This document shows positions 16,356-23,103 of a stretch of DNA of 23,480 bases, piece by piece. The notes below the pieces were generated by a model, which was not told the DNA's origin, ran no database searches, and saw only the letters and a program-made list of their open reading frames with translations. The DNA is from SW-6-46-9 sp964452185. Its GTDB lineage: Bacteria > Patescibacteriota > Minisyncoccia > Phycocordibacterales > SW-6-46-9. The DNA lies in the NCBI GenBank assembly GCA_964452185.1, contig CAYVKO010000011.1, forward strand, positions 1 to 23,480. The letters are read 5' to 3'. The first letter of the stretch is position 1. Every line of letters begins with the position of its first letter. The position numbers were made by a program, and so were the translations under genes.

Positions 16356-16405
16356 CGCATTGCCAATGAAAGTCTGCTTTAACACAAACAACAACTAACT
16401 AACCA

Positions 16406-16435
16406 GCAGGGTGCAAACACGCACCCTGCTTTTTT
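16406..16435 (+). terminator. Cassette 4 terminator
   Basis: GCAGGGTGC (16406-16414), loop AAACAC, GCACCCTGC (16421-16429), then six T residues. A perfect 9-bp stem whose sequence differs from the other cassette terminators apart from the initial GCAGG. Confidence 0.9.
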
Positions 16436-16449
16436 ATTACCGTATTTGG

Positions 16450-16509
16450 TTGACTAATTTCTATACGATTGTTAGATTATTGGGAGTGCATTTTTGATCT
16501 TTCGCATAA
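16450..16509 (+). promoter_or_regulatory. Cassette 5 promoter and leader box
   Basis: TTGACT (16450-16455), 17 nt, TAGATT (16473-16478) with TTGT extension, leader box TGATCTTTCGCATAA (16495-16509), identical over 15 nt to the cassette 3 box. The ATG at 16526 is 47 nt after the -10. Confidence 0.8.
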
Positions 16510-16525
16510 TAAGTAAAGAACGTTT

Positions 16526-16918
16526 ATGTCTACAGGAGTTCGTGGGAGTGTTAAGTCAGCCAAGATTGTATCGAACGGAAGCTCCGTACGATGCAAATTA
16601 GGCCCCAGGTTTAACAAGCGTCCTATTTCACTTTCGGATCTTGACCGGAGAGTGTCAGGTAAGTTTCCTGAAGTCGATCCCGAACATCTTCAGATTATCT
16701 TAGGAGATGGAGAGGTGGTGGTAAAAATAAGAGATGAAGATATCTATATCCCTGATCCGGCAGTGAACAAGATTACCAGAAGCAGATATAATATTACGCC
16801 GTTTGATGGGCGGTCTCGATTGCCTTATACAGTGTGTCGGGAAATGCTTGGTGAATCAGAACACGGCGATGTTCGCCTACAAGTGCACCCCAACTTTGTT
16901 GTGGCTTTCGTTTTATAA
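16526..16918 (+). CDS. Small paralogous protein family, member 5
   Basis: 130 aa, the shortest complete member. Blocks: SVRC (20-23), PEHLQIILGDGEVVVKIRD (52-70), IYIPDPAVNKI (73-83), YNITPFDGRSRLPYTVCRE (88-106), VRLQVHPNFVVAFVL at the end. It matches member 3 along its whole length, so these two probably arose from the most recent duplication. Function unknown; no transmembrane or secretion signal. Its terminator is followed at once by the obgE gene. Confidence 0.78.
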   Translation: MSTGVRGSVKSAKIVSNGSSVRCKLGPRFNKRPISLSDLDRRVSGKFPEVDPEHLQIILGDGEVVVKIRDEDIYIPDPAVNKITRSRYNITPFDGRSRLPYTVCREMLGESEHGDVRLQVHPNFVVAFVL

Positions 16919-16928
16919 TTTCACTTAC

Positions 16929-16964
16929 GCAGGAATCACGGAGATTGTGGTTCCTGCTTTTTAT
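16929..16964 (+). terminator. Cassette 5 terminator
   Basis: GCAGGAATCAC (16929-16939), 7-nt loop, GTGGTTCCTGC (16947-16957), an 11-pair stem with one T-G, then TTTTTATTT. Same stem sequence as cassette 3. Confidence 0.88.
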
Positions 16965-17027
16965 TTGTTGGGCTTTAGGGAGTTTTAATTAATGACAACG
17001 ACGGATACTTCATATACCATAACCACA

Positions 17028-18005
17028 ATGTTTGTCGATCAAATACAAGTACATATACAGGCTGGAGACGGCGGTGATGGTGTTGTTCGCTGGCGTCGAG
17101 AGGCCGGTGTAGAGAAGGGCGGCCCGGCTGGCGGCGACGGCGGTGATGGCGGTGACGTATACGTAAAAGGGGTTCGAGATGTAAGCTTATTAAGTCAGTA
17201 TGCGCACAAAGATCGGTTTGCTGCTGAGCCAGGAGAAGACGGAGGTTCTAATAACCGTACCGGAAAAAGCGGTGAGGATTTGGTGATAGAACTTCCGGTT
17301 GGTTCGGTCATAAAGAACGCAAAAAAGAAAAAAGCTTTTGAACTCTTGGAAGAAGGGGAAACCCGCAAGGTTCTCTCCGGTGGTGACGGCGGGATGGGTA
17401 ATGCTCACTTCAAATCTTCTACCAACCAAGCTCCACAAAAGCAGACGGATGGAGAAGAGGGTGAGGAAGCTGAGTTTCTCATTGAGTTAAAGCTTCCGGT
17501 TGACGCCGGCTTTGTCGGGCTTCCGAATGCAGGTAAATCAAGTCTGGTGAATTCGCTTACCGGTGCTGACTCAAAGGTGGGGCAGTATGAATTTACAACC
17601 ACATCACCGCACCTTGGAGAATTGTACGGGTACATCCTGGCCGATATTCCTGGTCTTATAGAAGGAGCGGCAGAAGGAAAAGGTTTGGGGCATGAGTTTC
17701 TCCGCCATGTCTCTCGTACCAAGATGCTTGTTCACTGTATATCTTTAGAACAAAGCGATCCGGTAGATGTATACAAACAGATCCGCGATGAGTTAGCTGA
17801 ATACGATACAGAACTTGTAGAAAAACCGGAAGTGGTTGTTCTAACAAAGGCGGATGTATTAGAGGATGATGAATTATCTTCAATCAAGGAGGAGCTTGAA
17901 GAAGGTATAGATAACACTGTATACACAACATCTATTTTGGATGATGGGTCTATTAAGTCATTTCGCGACAGTTTGGTGAAGATACTACGGTCTGAAGTTG
18001 AGTAA
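17028..18005 (+). CDS. obgE: GTPase Obg
   Basis: 325 aa from the ATG at 17028, which gives the family-typical start MFVDQIQVHIQAGDGGDG. A start at 16992 would add 12 residues (MTTTDTSYTITT) without family support, and a TATACC hexamer (17013-17018) lies 9 nt before 17028. The Gly-rich Obg fold spans about 1-155 (GGPAGGDGGDGGDVYV). The GTPase domain has G1 GLPNAGKSS (about 164-172), switch TTTSPHLGEL, G3 DIPGLIEGA, and G4 LTKAD in place of the common NKxD. Length and lack of a C-terminal OCT domain fit short bacterial forms. Obg assists late 50S ribosome assembly and couples growth to GTP/ppGpp level. Confidence 0.95.
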   Translation: MFVDQIQVHIQAGDGGDGVVRWRREAGVEKGGPAGGDGGDGGDVYVKGVRDVSLLSQYAHKDRFAAEPGEDGGSNNRTGKSGEDLVIELPVGSVIKNAKKKKAFELLEEGETRKVLSGGDGGMGNAHFKSSTNQAPQKQTDGEEGEEAEFLIELKLPVDAGFVGLPNAGKSSLVNSLTGADSKVGQYEFTTTSPHLGELYGYILADIPGLIEGAAEGKGLGHEFLRHVSRTKMLVHCISLEQSDPVDVYKQIRDELAEYDTELVEKPEVVVLTKADVLEDDELSSIKEELEEGIDNTVYTTSILDDGSIKSFRDSLVKILRSEVE

Positions 18006-18035
18006 GAAGAAGTTTTTATAAAAGATGTGAGGTCG

Positions 18036-18044
18036 TGCTAAACT
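18036..18044 (+). promoter_or_regulatory. Extended -10 promoter of gatB
   Basis: TGCTAAACT at 18036-18044 with no convincing -35; leader of about 21 nt to the ATG at 18073. AAAGGTAG at 18051-18058 is SD-like but 14 nt from the start, too far for usual spacing. Confidence 0.4.
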
Positions 18045-18072
18045 ATACACAAAGGTAGTTGCCACAACTTTT

Positions 18073-19326
18073 ATGTCCGAGTACGAACCAACAATTGGAT
18101 TGGAAGTACATGCTCAGCTGTCTACGAAGACAAAGATGTTTTGTAACTCCGCTAACGACCCGGAGGAGAAACAGGCGAATGTAAATGTGTGCCCAGTATG
18201 TATGGGACATCCGGGAACGTTACCAACCATCAACAAGGAGGCGGTTCGGCAAGTACTTCGAGTCGGAAAAGCACTCGGCGGTGACTTAGCTGACTACACC
18301 GAGTTTGACCGTAAGCATTATTTCTATCCGGATATACCGAAAGGGTATCAGATCAGTCAGTATGAACACCCGCTCGTATCAGGTGGGTCACTTGCCGGAG
18401 TGGATATCACTCGTGTGCACTTAGAAGAGGACACTGGTGTAAATGTACATGAAGACAGCAAGAGTTTGGTTAACTTTAACCGTGCNNNNNNNNNNNNNNN
18501 NNNNNNNNNNNNNNNNNNNNNNNNNNNNNNNNNNNNNNNNNNNNNNNNNNNNNNNNNNNNNNNNNNNNNNNNNNNNNNNNNNNNNCAAAAGAAGGTCTTA
18601 GAGAGCGGTAAGGAAGTGACGCAAGCAACACGTGGTTGGGATGAAGACAAGCAGAAAACATTTGCGCAAAGAACCAAAGAGACAGCAGATGATTATCGTT
18701 ACTTTCCGGACCCGGATCTTCCTAAGCTCAAGATAAGTGAGATACCTGAATTCGCAGATGAGAAACTCAAAGAGAGCTTGCCGGAGTTGCCGGCCGAAGC
18801 CAGAGAGCGCCTGATCGATTTGGGAGTTGATAAAGAAGACGTTGAAACTCTGCTTGAGCGCAGAGATCTCAAGGAGCTTTTTGACGCTTCGGTTGAACGT
18901 CTCGAGGACGACGAAGAATATACTCTTGCGGTTAATTATCTTACGTCTGATGTGGTTGGTCTTGAGCGCGAACATGACGAAACTCAGAATCTCTCGGCCG
19001 AGAATTTTGCCAAACTCATCACGATGATTAGCCAAGATGATCTAAGCTCTCGGGGCGGGAAAGACACGCTGAAAATAATGTTTACCGAAGGTGGAGATCC
19101 ACAAAAGATAGCCGAAGAAAATGAGCTACTGCAAAAAAGCGGAGAAGACGAACTGGCGCCAGTGGTGGATGAGATAATTGAAGAAAATCCAGATGTGGTA
19201 GAGGAATACAAGGGAGGAAAAGATTCAGCCATACAATACTTGATAGGTCAGGGAATGCAAAAGACAGGCGGGTCAGCTAATCCGCAAGTGTTACGTAAAT
19301 TGCTGGCCGAAAAAATGGAGGAATAA
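18073..19326 (+). CDS. gatB: Aspartyl/glutamyl-tRNA amidotransferase subunit B, with internal gap
   Basis: GatB is the kinase/transamidase subunit that, with GatA and GatC, turns Glu-tRNA(Gln) or Asp-tRNA(Asn) into the amide form. Family blocks: TIGLEVHAQLSTKTKMFC (7-24), VCPVCMGHPGTLPTINKEAV, FDRKHYFYPDIPKGYQISQYE, HLEEDTG, LVNFNR; after the gap TRGWDEDKQKTFAQRTKE..DDYRYFPDPDLP, and a C-terminal YqeY-like helical domain ending IGQGMQKTGGSANPQVLRKLL, which contacts tRNA. The FC...CPVC set could bind zinc. The N run falls in the catalytic domain; compared with the family, roughly 80-90 residues are missing where only 33 codons of N are drawn. gatA and gatC are not in this window. Confidence 0.95.
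   Translation: MSEYEPTIGLEVHAQLSTKTKMFCNSANDPEEKQANVNVCPVCMGHPGTLPTINKEAVRQVLRVGKALGGDLADYTEFDRKHYFYPDIPKGYQISQYEHPLVSGGSLAGVDITRVHLEEDTGVNVHEDSKSLVNFNRXXXXXXXXXXXXXXXXXXXXXXXXXXXXXXXXXXQKKVLESGKEVTQATRGWDEDKQKTFAQRTKETADDYRYFPDPDLPKLKISEIPEFADEKLKESLPELPAEARERLIDLGVDKEDVETLLERRDLKELFDASVERLEDDEEYTLAVNYLTSDVVGLEREHDETQNLSAENFAKLITMISQDDLSSRGGKDTLKIMFTEGGDPQKIAEENELLQKSGEDELAPVVDEIIEENPDVVEEYKGGKDSAIQYLIGQGMQKTGGSANPQVLRKLLAEKMEE
18486..18585. other. Assembly gap of 100 N inside gatB
   Basis: Flanks do not repeat. The missing part should encode the conserved IVTEPDI, GSMRCDANVS and T.EIKNLNS-type blocks, about 250-270 bp by comparison with the family, so the drawn length is too short. Confidence 0.75.
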
Positions 19327-19410
19327 AGCCCTTTATAAAGCCATATTTCATCTCGTTTTATTTTTTATGAAAATAAAGCGAAAGTTTCCGGGATAAATAA
19401 GTTTTTAGGC

Positions 19411-19441
19411 AAAAAAGGGAGGGGTATCCCCCCCTTTTTTT
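19411..19441 (+). terminator. Strong terminator after gatB
   Basis: AAAAAAGGGAGGGG, loop TAT, CCCCCCCTTTTTTT. Stem of four G-C pairs, one A-C mismatch, further G-C pairs, then A-T pairs that merge with the T-tract. It could also work in the reverse direction thanks to the A-tract. Confidence 0.8.
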
Positions 19442-19846
19442 ATTTTGTGTTTAATATTCATCTCTTTCACTTAGATTGCTAAATTTAAACCACCAAAAAG
19501 AATCTACAGCTGCACCAGGATCGTATACCGGAGAATAATGGATCAAGTACCGTTTCGGGAGAGATTTGCAGGTTGTTTCACATGCTGAAAGTACCGTTAA
19601 TCATGCCTGGGTTCTTACACACCCCAGCCTTTTATTTGACGGCTTATAGATTTGTTTATTATGGTTTTTTCAGGCTAAAAAGTACTTAAATTTGAGGACG
19701 AGATTGAATACCACTAGTAGTAGTGCTTGAATTTTGGATGAGCAAGATGGTGTTGATATTAAACCTTGTCTTAGGGATATCCCGTCTTGTTCGGACGAGC
19801 TTATCCACATGCGCGGGCGCGCAAGGTTGGGTATTATTTATATACG
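19442..19846 (+). other. Non-coding stretch before the envelope operon, with a possible short transcript
   Basis: About 400 bp with no supported gene. An extended -10, TGCTAAATT, lies at 19477-19485. From a start near 19492 a transcript of about 145 nt could run to a weak hairpin, CTGGG (19607-19611) with CCCAG (19623-19627), followed by CCTTTTATTT. Inside it the 10-mer AAGTACCGTT occurs twice (19545-19554 and 19589-19598). Farther on there are a palindrome GGGATATCCC (19774-19783) and a small stem CGTC/GACG (1983-86 and 94-97 of that line, i.e. 19783-19797). TATTAT at 19832-19837 lies 9 nt before the next ATG and is its likely -10. No match to known RNA families was recognised. Confidence 0.35.
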
Positions 19847-21274
19847 ATGGACGATCAACTTATTAGAGACGGCAGTACGTTTATCTCAACCAGTCTGGCT
19901 GCTGAACTAACTGGATACACTCGTGACTACGTTGGGCAGTTAGCCCGGGAAGGTTATTTCCATTCGATCAAGGTTGGACGTAACCGGTTTGTCGATCGGG
20001 TTGAATTTTTCACCTATGCGAATGAGCACAGGGATAGCTTTGACATTGATGATCTGCCGGAGAATCATGTCACAACCGAGCTCAAGAAAGTGGTTATGCC
20101 AGACAGTGATGACCAGGAATATTCACAAGCGCAAGAGGAGGGCGATCAAGGTGAAGGTGACACAGAAGAGGTCGAGGGTCGTGAAGTTCCGATAAGCACA
20201 TCGAGGGGTGGAGTTGAGGAATCTGAAGGTAGCGAACAAAAAACCGAAACGGGTGAGTCGCACGAAGCTGGTGAAAAGAAAGTGGTTTGGAATCTTCCGA
20301 TTGCGCCTTCGGCAAAGGAGAATAATTTTGGCTTTAGCCACGAAAATACCAGCTCTGCTTTCCGGGAATCTTCTCGTCAGCAACCGTCGTCTTCAGAGGT
20401 TGATCCAGAACGGATGTCGAGCCGCTGGCGACTTACTCGTGACGGCTGGCGTCGAGCCGGTTCGTCTGTGCCGCCGCAAGAAGATCACAAACGGCGCCGG
20501 CTAACCACTGCTGCACTGTCGTTGCTTTTGGCTGCTGCGATTGGGTTGGCTGGATTTGGAACAAGCACATTGGAAACGCCGGTTGAACGGATGGCTGAGG
20601 TTACGGAACGAACTTACCACGACATTGGTGTCGGCTTGAATGAGAAACTGAAACATCAATCGCCGGTGGAGGTGGTGGTTGCTTCAGTCAGTGAAACTTC
20701 AGGAATGATAGCTCAAGAAGCAGATAGAACAGCTGATCGATTTAGCGAGCATATGCAAAGTTCTGGTCAGAGTGGCGGGCAAGTTGCCGCAGTTGGAGCT
20801 GTCGGTAGTGACGGCTTCTTCTCTTGGCTTGGTGGTCGGATTACTCAAGCGTTTGGTTTTTTGGGTGATGAGATTTCACGTCGGCTGGCTTGGCTTGCTG
20901 ATACGCAGGAGTCATCAACTTCGGTGTACGAAGACGTGCCGTCAGTACGATTTGCAGATAACCAAGCTTCGGATGGCTCGACTGTTGAGTCGGTTCGTTC
21001 TGCTGAAGAAAGTCAGGTACAAAAAGAAAGCCCTGATGATGCAGTTGTCGTGCCGGCACCAACTAGTACGCAGGCGCAAGGGGAGATGGAGCAACGTGTT
21101 CGTGATCAGTTTTCGGATCCGGTTGAGGTAAAGTCCACTTCAAGTCGGTCGGGAGTGATTCAGCCGGAGTTTCGCGAAGCGGACGGTGATGAGTACCTGT
21201 ACATCATGGTTCCGGAAGTGCAGGAGAGTACAGGCTCGAACAACGACGAAAGTAGCGCAGTGCACAGAGAGTAA
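19847..21274 (+). CDS. Membrane-anchored helix-turn-helix protein
   Basis: 475 aa from the ATG at 19847; a TTG at 19787 is in frame but would add 20 unconvincing residues. Residues of about 10-55 (FISTSLAAELTGYTRDYVGQLAREGYFHSIKVGRNRFVDRVEF) form a MerR/excisionase-type winged HTH. A long acidic, low-complexity linker follows (about 80-215), then basic residues and one membrane helix, LTTAALSLLLAAAIGLAGFG (about 218-237). The remainder, about 240 residues, should lie outside the membrane and is rich in Ser, Gln and Glu, with a short hydrophobic patch near 320-345. The topology recalls RodZ or membrane-bound one-component regulators. As first gene before secreted proteins it may sense the envelope and control this operon (inference). 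Confidence 0.72.
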   Translation: MDDQLIRDGSTFISTSLAAELTGYTRDYVGQLAREGYFHSIKVGRNRFVDRVEFFTYANEHRDSFDIDDLPENHVTTELKKVVMPDSDDQEYSQAQEEGDQGEGDTEEVEGREVPISTSRGGVEESEGSEQKTETGESHEAGEKKVVWNLPIAPSAKENNFGFSHENTSSAFRESSRQQPSSSEVDPERMSSRWRLTRDGWRRAGSSVPPQEDHKRRRLTTAALSLLLAAAIGLAGFGTSTLETPVERMAEVTERTYHDIGVGLNEKLKHQSPVEVVVASVSETSGMIAQEADRTADRFSEHMQSSGQSGGQVAAVGAVGSDGFFSWLGGRITQAFGFLGDEISRRLAWLADTQESSTSVYEDVPSVRFADNQASDGSTVESVRSAEESQVQKESPDDAVVVPAPTSTQAQGEMEQRVRDQFSDPVEVKSTSSRSGVIQPEFREADGDEYLYIMVPEVQESTGSNNDESSAVHRE

Positions 21275-21290
21275 CTTTTGTGTGTACTGC

Positions 21291-21310
21291 GGTGCTTTTG
21301 TGAAAGCACC
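21291..21310 (+). promoter_or_regulatory. Perfect 8-bp hairpin between the HTH gene and the WxL-like gene
   Basis: GGTGCTTT, loop TGTG, AAAGCACC. It starts 16 nt after the HTH stop. No T-tract follows (GATTATTCG), so it is not a classical terminator; it could protect or process the mRNA between operon genes, or act as a protein site. Confidence 0.5.
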
Positions 21311-21340
21311 GATTATTCGTTAACGAGATTATTGCTATCT

Positions 21341-22048
21341 ATGGAGAGAATTATAAGTAAGTCACTCATAGCTGAGATTGTAGCCGCGGGTGTTGCGGTG
21401 ACAACTCTCACGTTCATGAGCTTTGCCATGCTCGAGCCGGCAGTGGTTGGAGCGCAAGCTAGTGATACTGCAAATGTCACTGTTAACTTGACGGTAAATG
21501 AAGAGATTTCGATCACGAACAACGACGGGAACAGTATCAACATGAACAACTTAGGTGTTTCCTCGTCTGAGTCTACAGGAGGATCCAGCTTTACGGTTAC
21601 GACTAACAACGAAACCGGCTATTCTTTAGCGATAAACGCTCAGGATGATCCGGCTATGCAAGCTGATGGAACTCAGACTACTGACTTTCCGAACTATTCC
21701 GAGGCTACAAGCGGTACGCCGGAGACGTGGGATCTGTCTACTAGCGGTCAGGACTACGCCTTTGGAGTTTCTGCTTACGGCGGAGCGGCTGATGCTGGTT
21801 CTACAAGTTGGGGGACCGGATCAGCTTGTGACGGAAGTGGAAGTGACACAGGAACAAGTATTCCGTCCGATAAAAGCTACATAGGCTTTAACAGTACAAG
21901 CCAAACTACTGTTGGTTCGACTGGAACCTCAACGGACGCTAGCGGTCATGACACAACGATCTGCTTTGCTGCTGGAGTAGCCAACAACACACAACCTGAA
22001 GACGGAAGTTACTCAGCCACTGTCGTTGCGACAGCTACTACCAACTAA
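21341..22048 (+). CDS. Secreted WxL-like / beta-sandwich surface protein
   Basis: 235 aa from the ATG at 21341. Signal peptide of about 38 residues (hydrophobic core IAEIVAAGVAVTTLTFMSFAML, cleavage near VGAQA). The mature part is rich in Thr, Ser, Asn and Gly with alternating strands: VTVNLTVNEEISI, SFTVTTNNETGYSLAINA, TWDLSTSGQDYAFGVSAYGG, and a final DGSYSATVVATATT. This resembles the small beta-sandwich proteins encoded next to DUF916 genes; one WDL motif recalls the WxL domain, but the typical second W.L motif is missing. Two Cys (near ACDGSG and ICFAAG) may form a disulfide. Probably displayed on the cell surface. The next gene follows after 5 nt. Confidence 0.72.
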   Translation: MERIISKSLIAEIVAAGVAVTTLTFMSFAMLEPAVVGAQASDTANVTVNLTVNEEISITNNDGNSINMNNLGVSSSESTGGSSFTVTTNNETGYSLAINAQDDPAMQADGTQTTDFPNYSEATSGTPETWDLSTSGQDYAFGVSAYGGAADAGSTSWGTGSACDGSGSDTGTSIPSDKSYIGFNSTSQTTVGSTGTSTDASGHDTTICFAAGVANNTQPEDGSYSATVVATATTN

Positions 22049-22053
22049 CTCGT

Positions 22054-23088
22054 ATGACACATTTCATTACAAATGAGATGAGGCGATTCTGTGTAACCTC
22101 TCTTTCAGTTGCGGCAGGTGGTCTGATAGCCGTGGTTGCACTTTCTGTGTATACCCCGACGGCAGAGGCGCAAACCACTACTCCCGCCAACCAGGCTTTG
22201 ACCTATGAACAGCTTACGGTCGATGCAGAGAATGATTTTGTCATAGGTCCTGGTAAGCAAGAAGTATCCTTGCAACCTGGTGAATCAACAACGCGGACAA
22301 TTCGGGTTACGAACAGGCGAGAGCAGTCAATGACGTTTGCTGTTGAGGTGGAGGATTTCACGGCAGCCGAAAGTTCTGAAGAGACGGTAACGTTGCTTGG
22401 TGATGAAACCGGGCCGCGGTCGCTTCAGGATCTTCTCAGTCCTGCAGCCCAAGAGTTTACGCTTGAGTTTGGTGAGCAGGTTGAGATACCGGTAGAGATT
22501 AGTGTTCCTGAAGACGCTGAACCAGGAGGTCGGTATGGTGCGGTCATTGTTTCAAACGCCCCTTCACAAGAAGTGCAGCAAAACCAAGGGGCCGCGACGG
22601 TTGTCAGCCGTTTGGCTTCACTCTTCTTGGTTCGTGTTGACGGCGAAACAGAGGAGGCCGGCCAACTCACTGACTTCCGCACTGCCGGATCCGGTTCGGT
22701 TTTCTTTGAAGATGGTCCGAGTGAATTTGAGTTACTCTTTGAAAACACCGGAAATGTTCACTTGGCTCCGTACGGACAGATTGATATAACGAACATCTTC
22801 GGGCAGAGAGTTGCGACCCTTCCGGTTGATGCGTACTTTGCACTGCCGGACAGTACACGGTATCGATCTGTAAGTTGGGATCCGGGATTTCTCCTTGGAT
22901 ACTACAACGCTGAACTGAGTCTCAACCGTAGTTATGGAAACACGATAGACACAGACAGCTTGTCTTTCTGGGTGATTCCGTGGAGGATTCTTCTTATTGC
23001 TTTTGTGGCTCTTATGTTGCTGATTGGGGCTATTCGCTTCTTTACGAAACGATTCGAGCTCCGTCGTAAGTCACCTTCACGCAAGTAA
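22054..23088 (+). CDS. DUF916-like membrane-anchored surface protein
   Basis: 344 aa. Signal peptide up to AEAQ (about residue 40); an internal ATG at 22078 would give a tighter one. FVIGPGKQEVSLQPGESTTRTIRVTNRREQSMTFAVEVEDF matches the start of the DUF916 / WxL-interacting protein domain (IgG-like strands). EPGGRYGAVIVS and then LLFENTGNVHLAPYGQIDITNIFGQRV form the second domain. A C-terminal membrane helix (about 307-328, VIPWRILLIAFVALMLLIGAI) and a basic tail RFFTKRFELRRKSPSRK anchor it. In Firmicutes, DUF916 proteins bind WxL proteins and peptidoglycan; here it is probably the anchor partner of the preceding secreted protein. Confidence 0.82.
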   Translation: MTHFITNEMRRFCVTSLSVAAGGLIAVVALSVYTPTAEAQTTTPANQALTYEQLTVDAENDFVIGPGKQEVSLQPGESTTRTIRVTNRREQSMTFAVEVEDFTAAESSEETVTLLGDETGPRSLQDLLSPAAQEFTLEFGEQVEIPVEISVPEDAEPGGRYGAVIVSNAPSQEVQQNQGAATVVSRLASLFLVRVDGETEEAGQLTDFRTAGSGSVFFEDGPSEFELLFENTGNVHLAPYGQIDITNIFGQRVATLPVDAYFALPDSTRYRSVSWDPGFLLGYYNAELSLNRSYGNTIDTDSLSFWVIPWRILLIAFVALMLLIGAIRFFTKRFELRRKSPSRK

Positions 23089-23103
23089 CATCACCGGTTC
23101 TTT

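Noticed and set aside
14318..16509. Regularly repeated TTGACTAATTT blocks seen as a possible CRISPR-like or integron-like array
   Set aside because: Blocks are imperfect, 300-900 bp apart, and each is placed as a promoter before an ORF. No short spacers, cas genes or integrase are present.
16992..17027. Longer Obg start
   Set aside because: MFVD at 17028 is the conserved start of the family, and the -10-like element fits it.
19607..19627. T-arm-like CTGGGTTC...CCCAG suggesting a tRNA
   Set aside because: The loop is 11 nt, and no acceptor, D or anticodon arm can be built around it.
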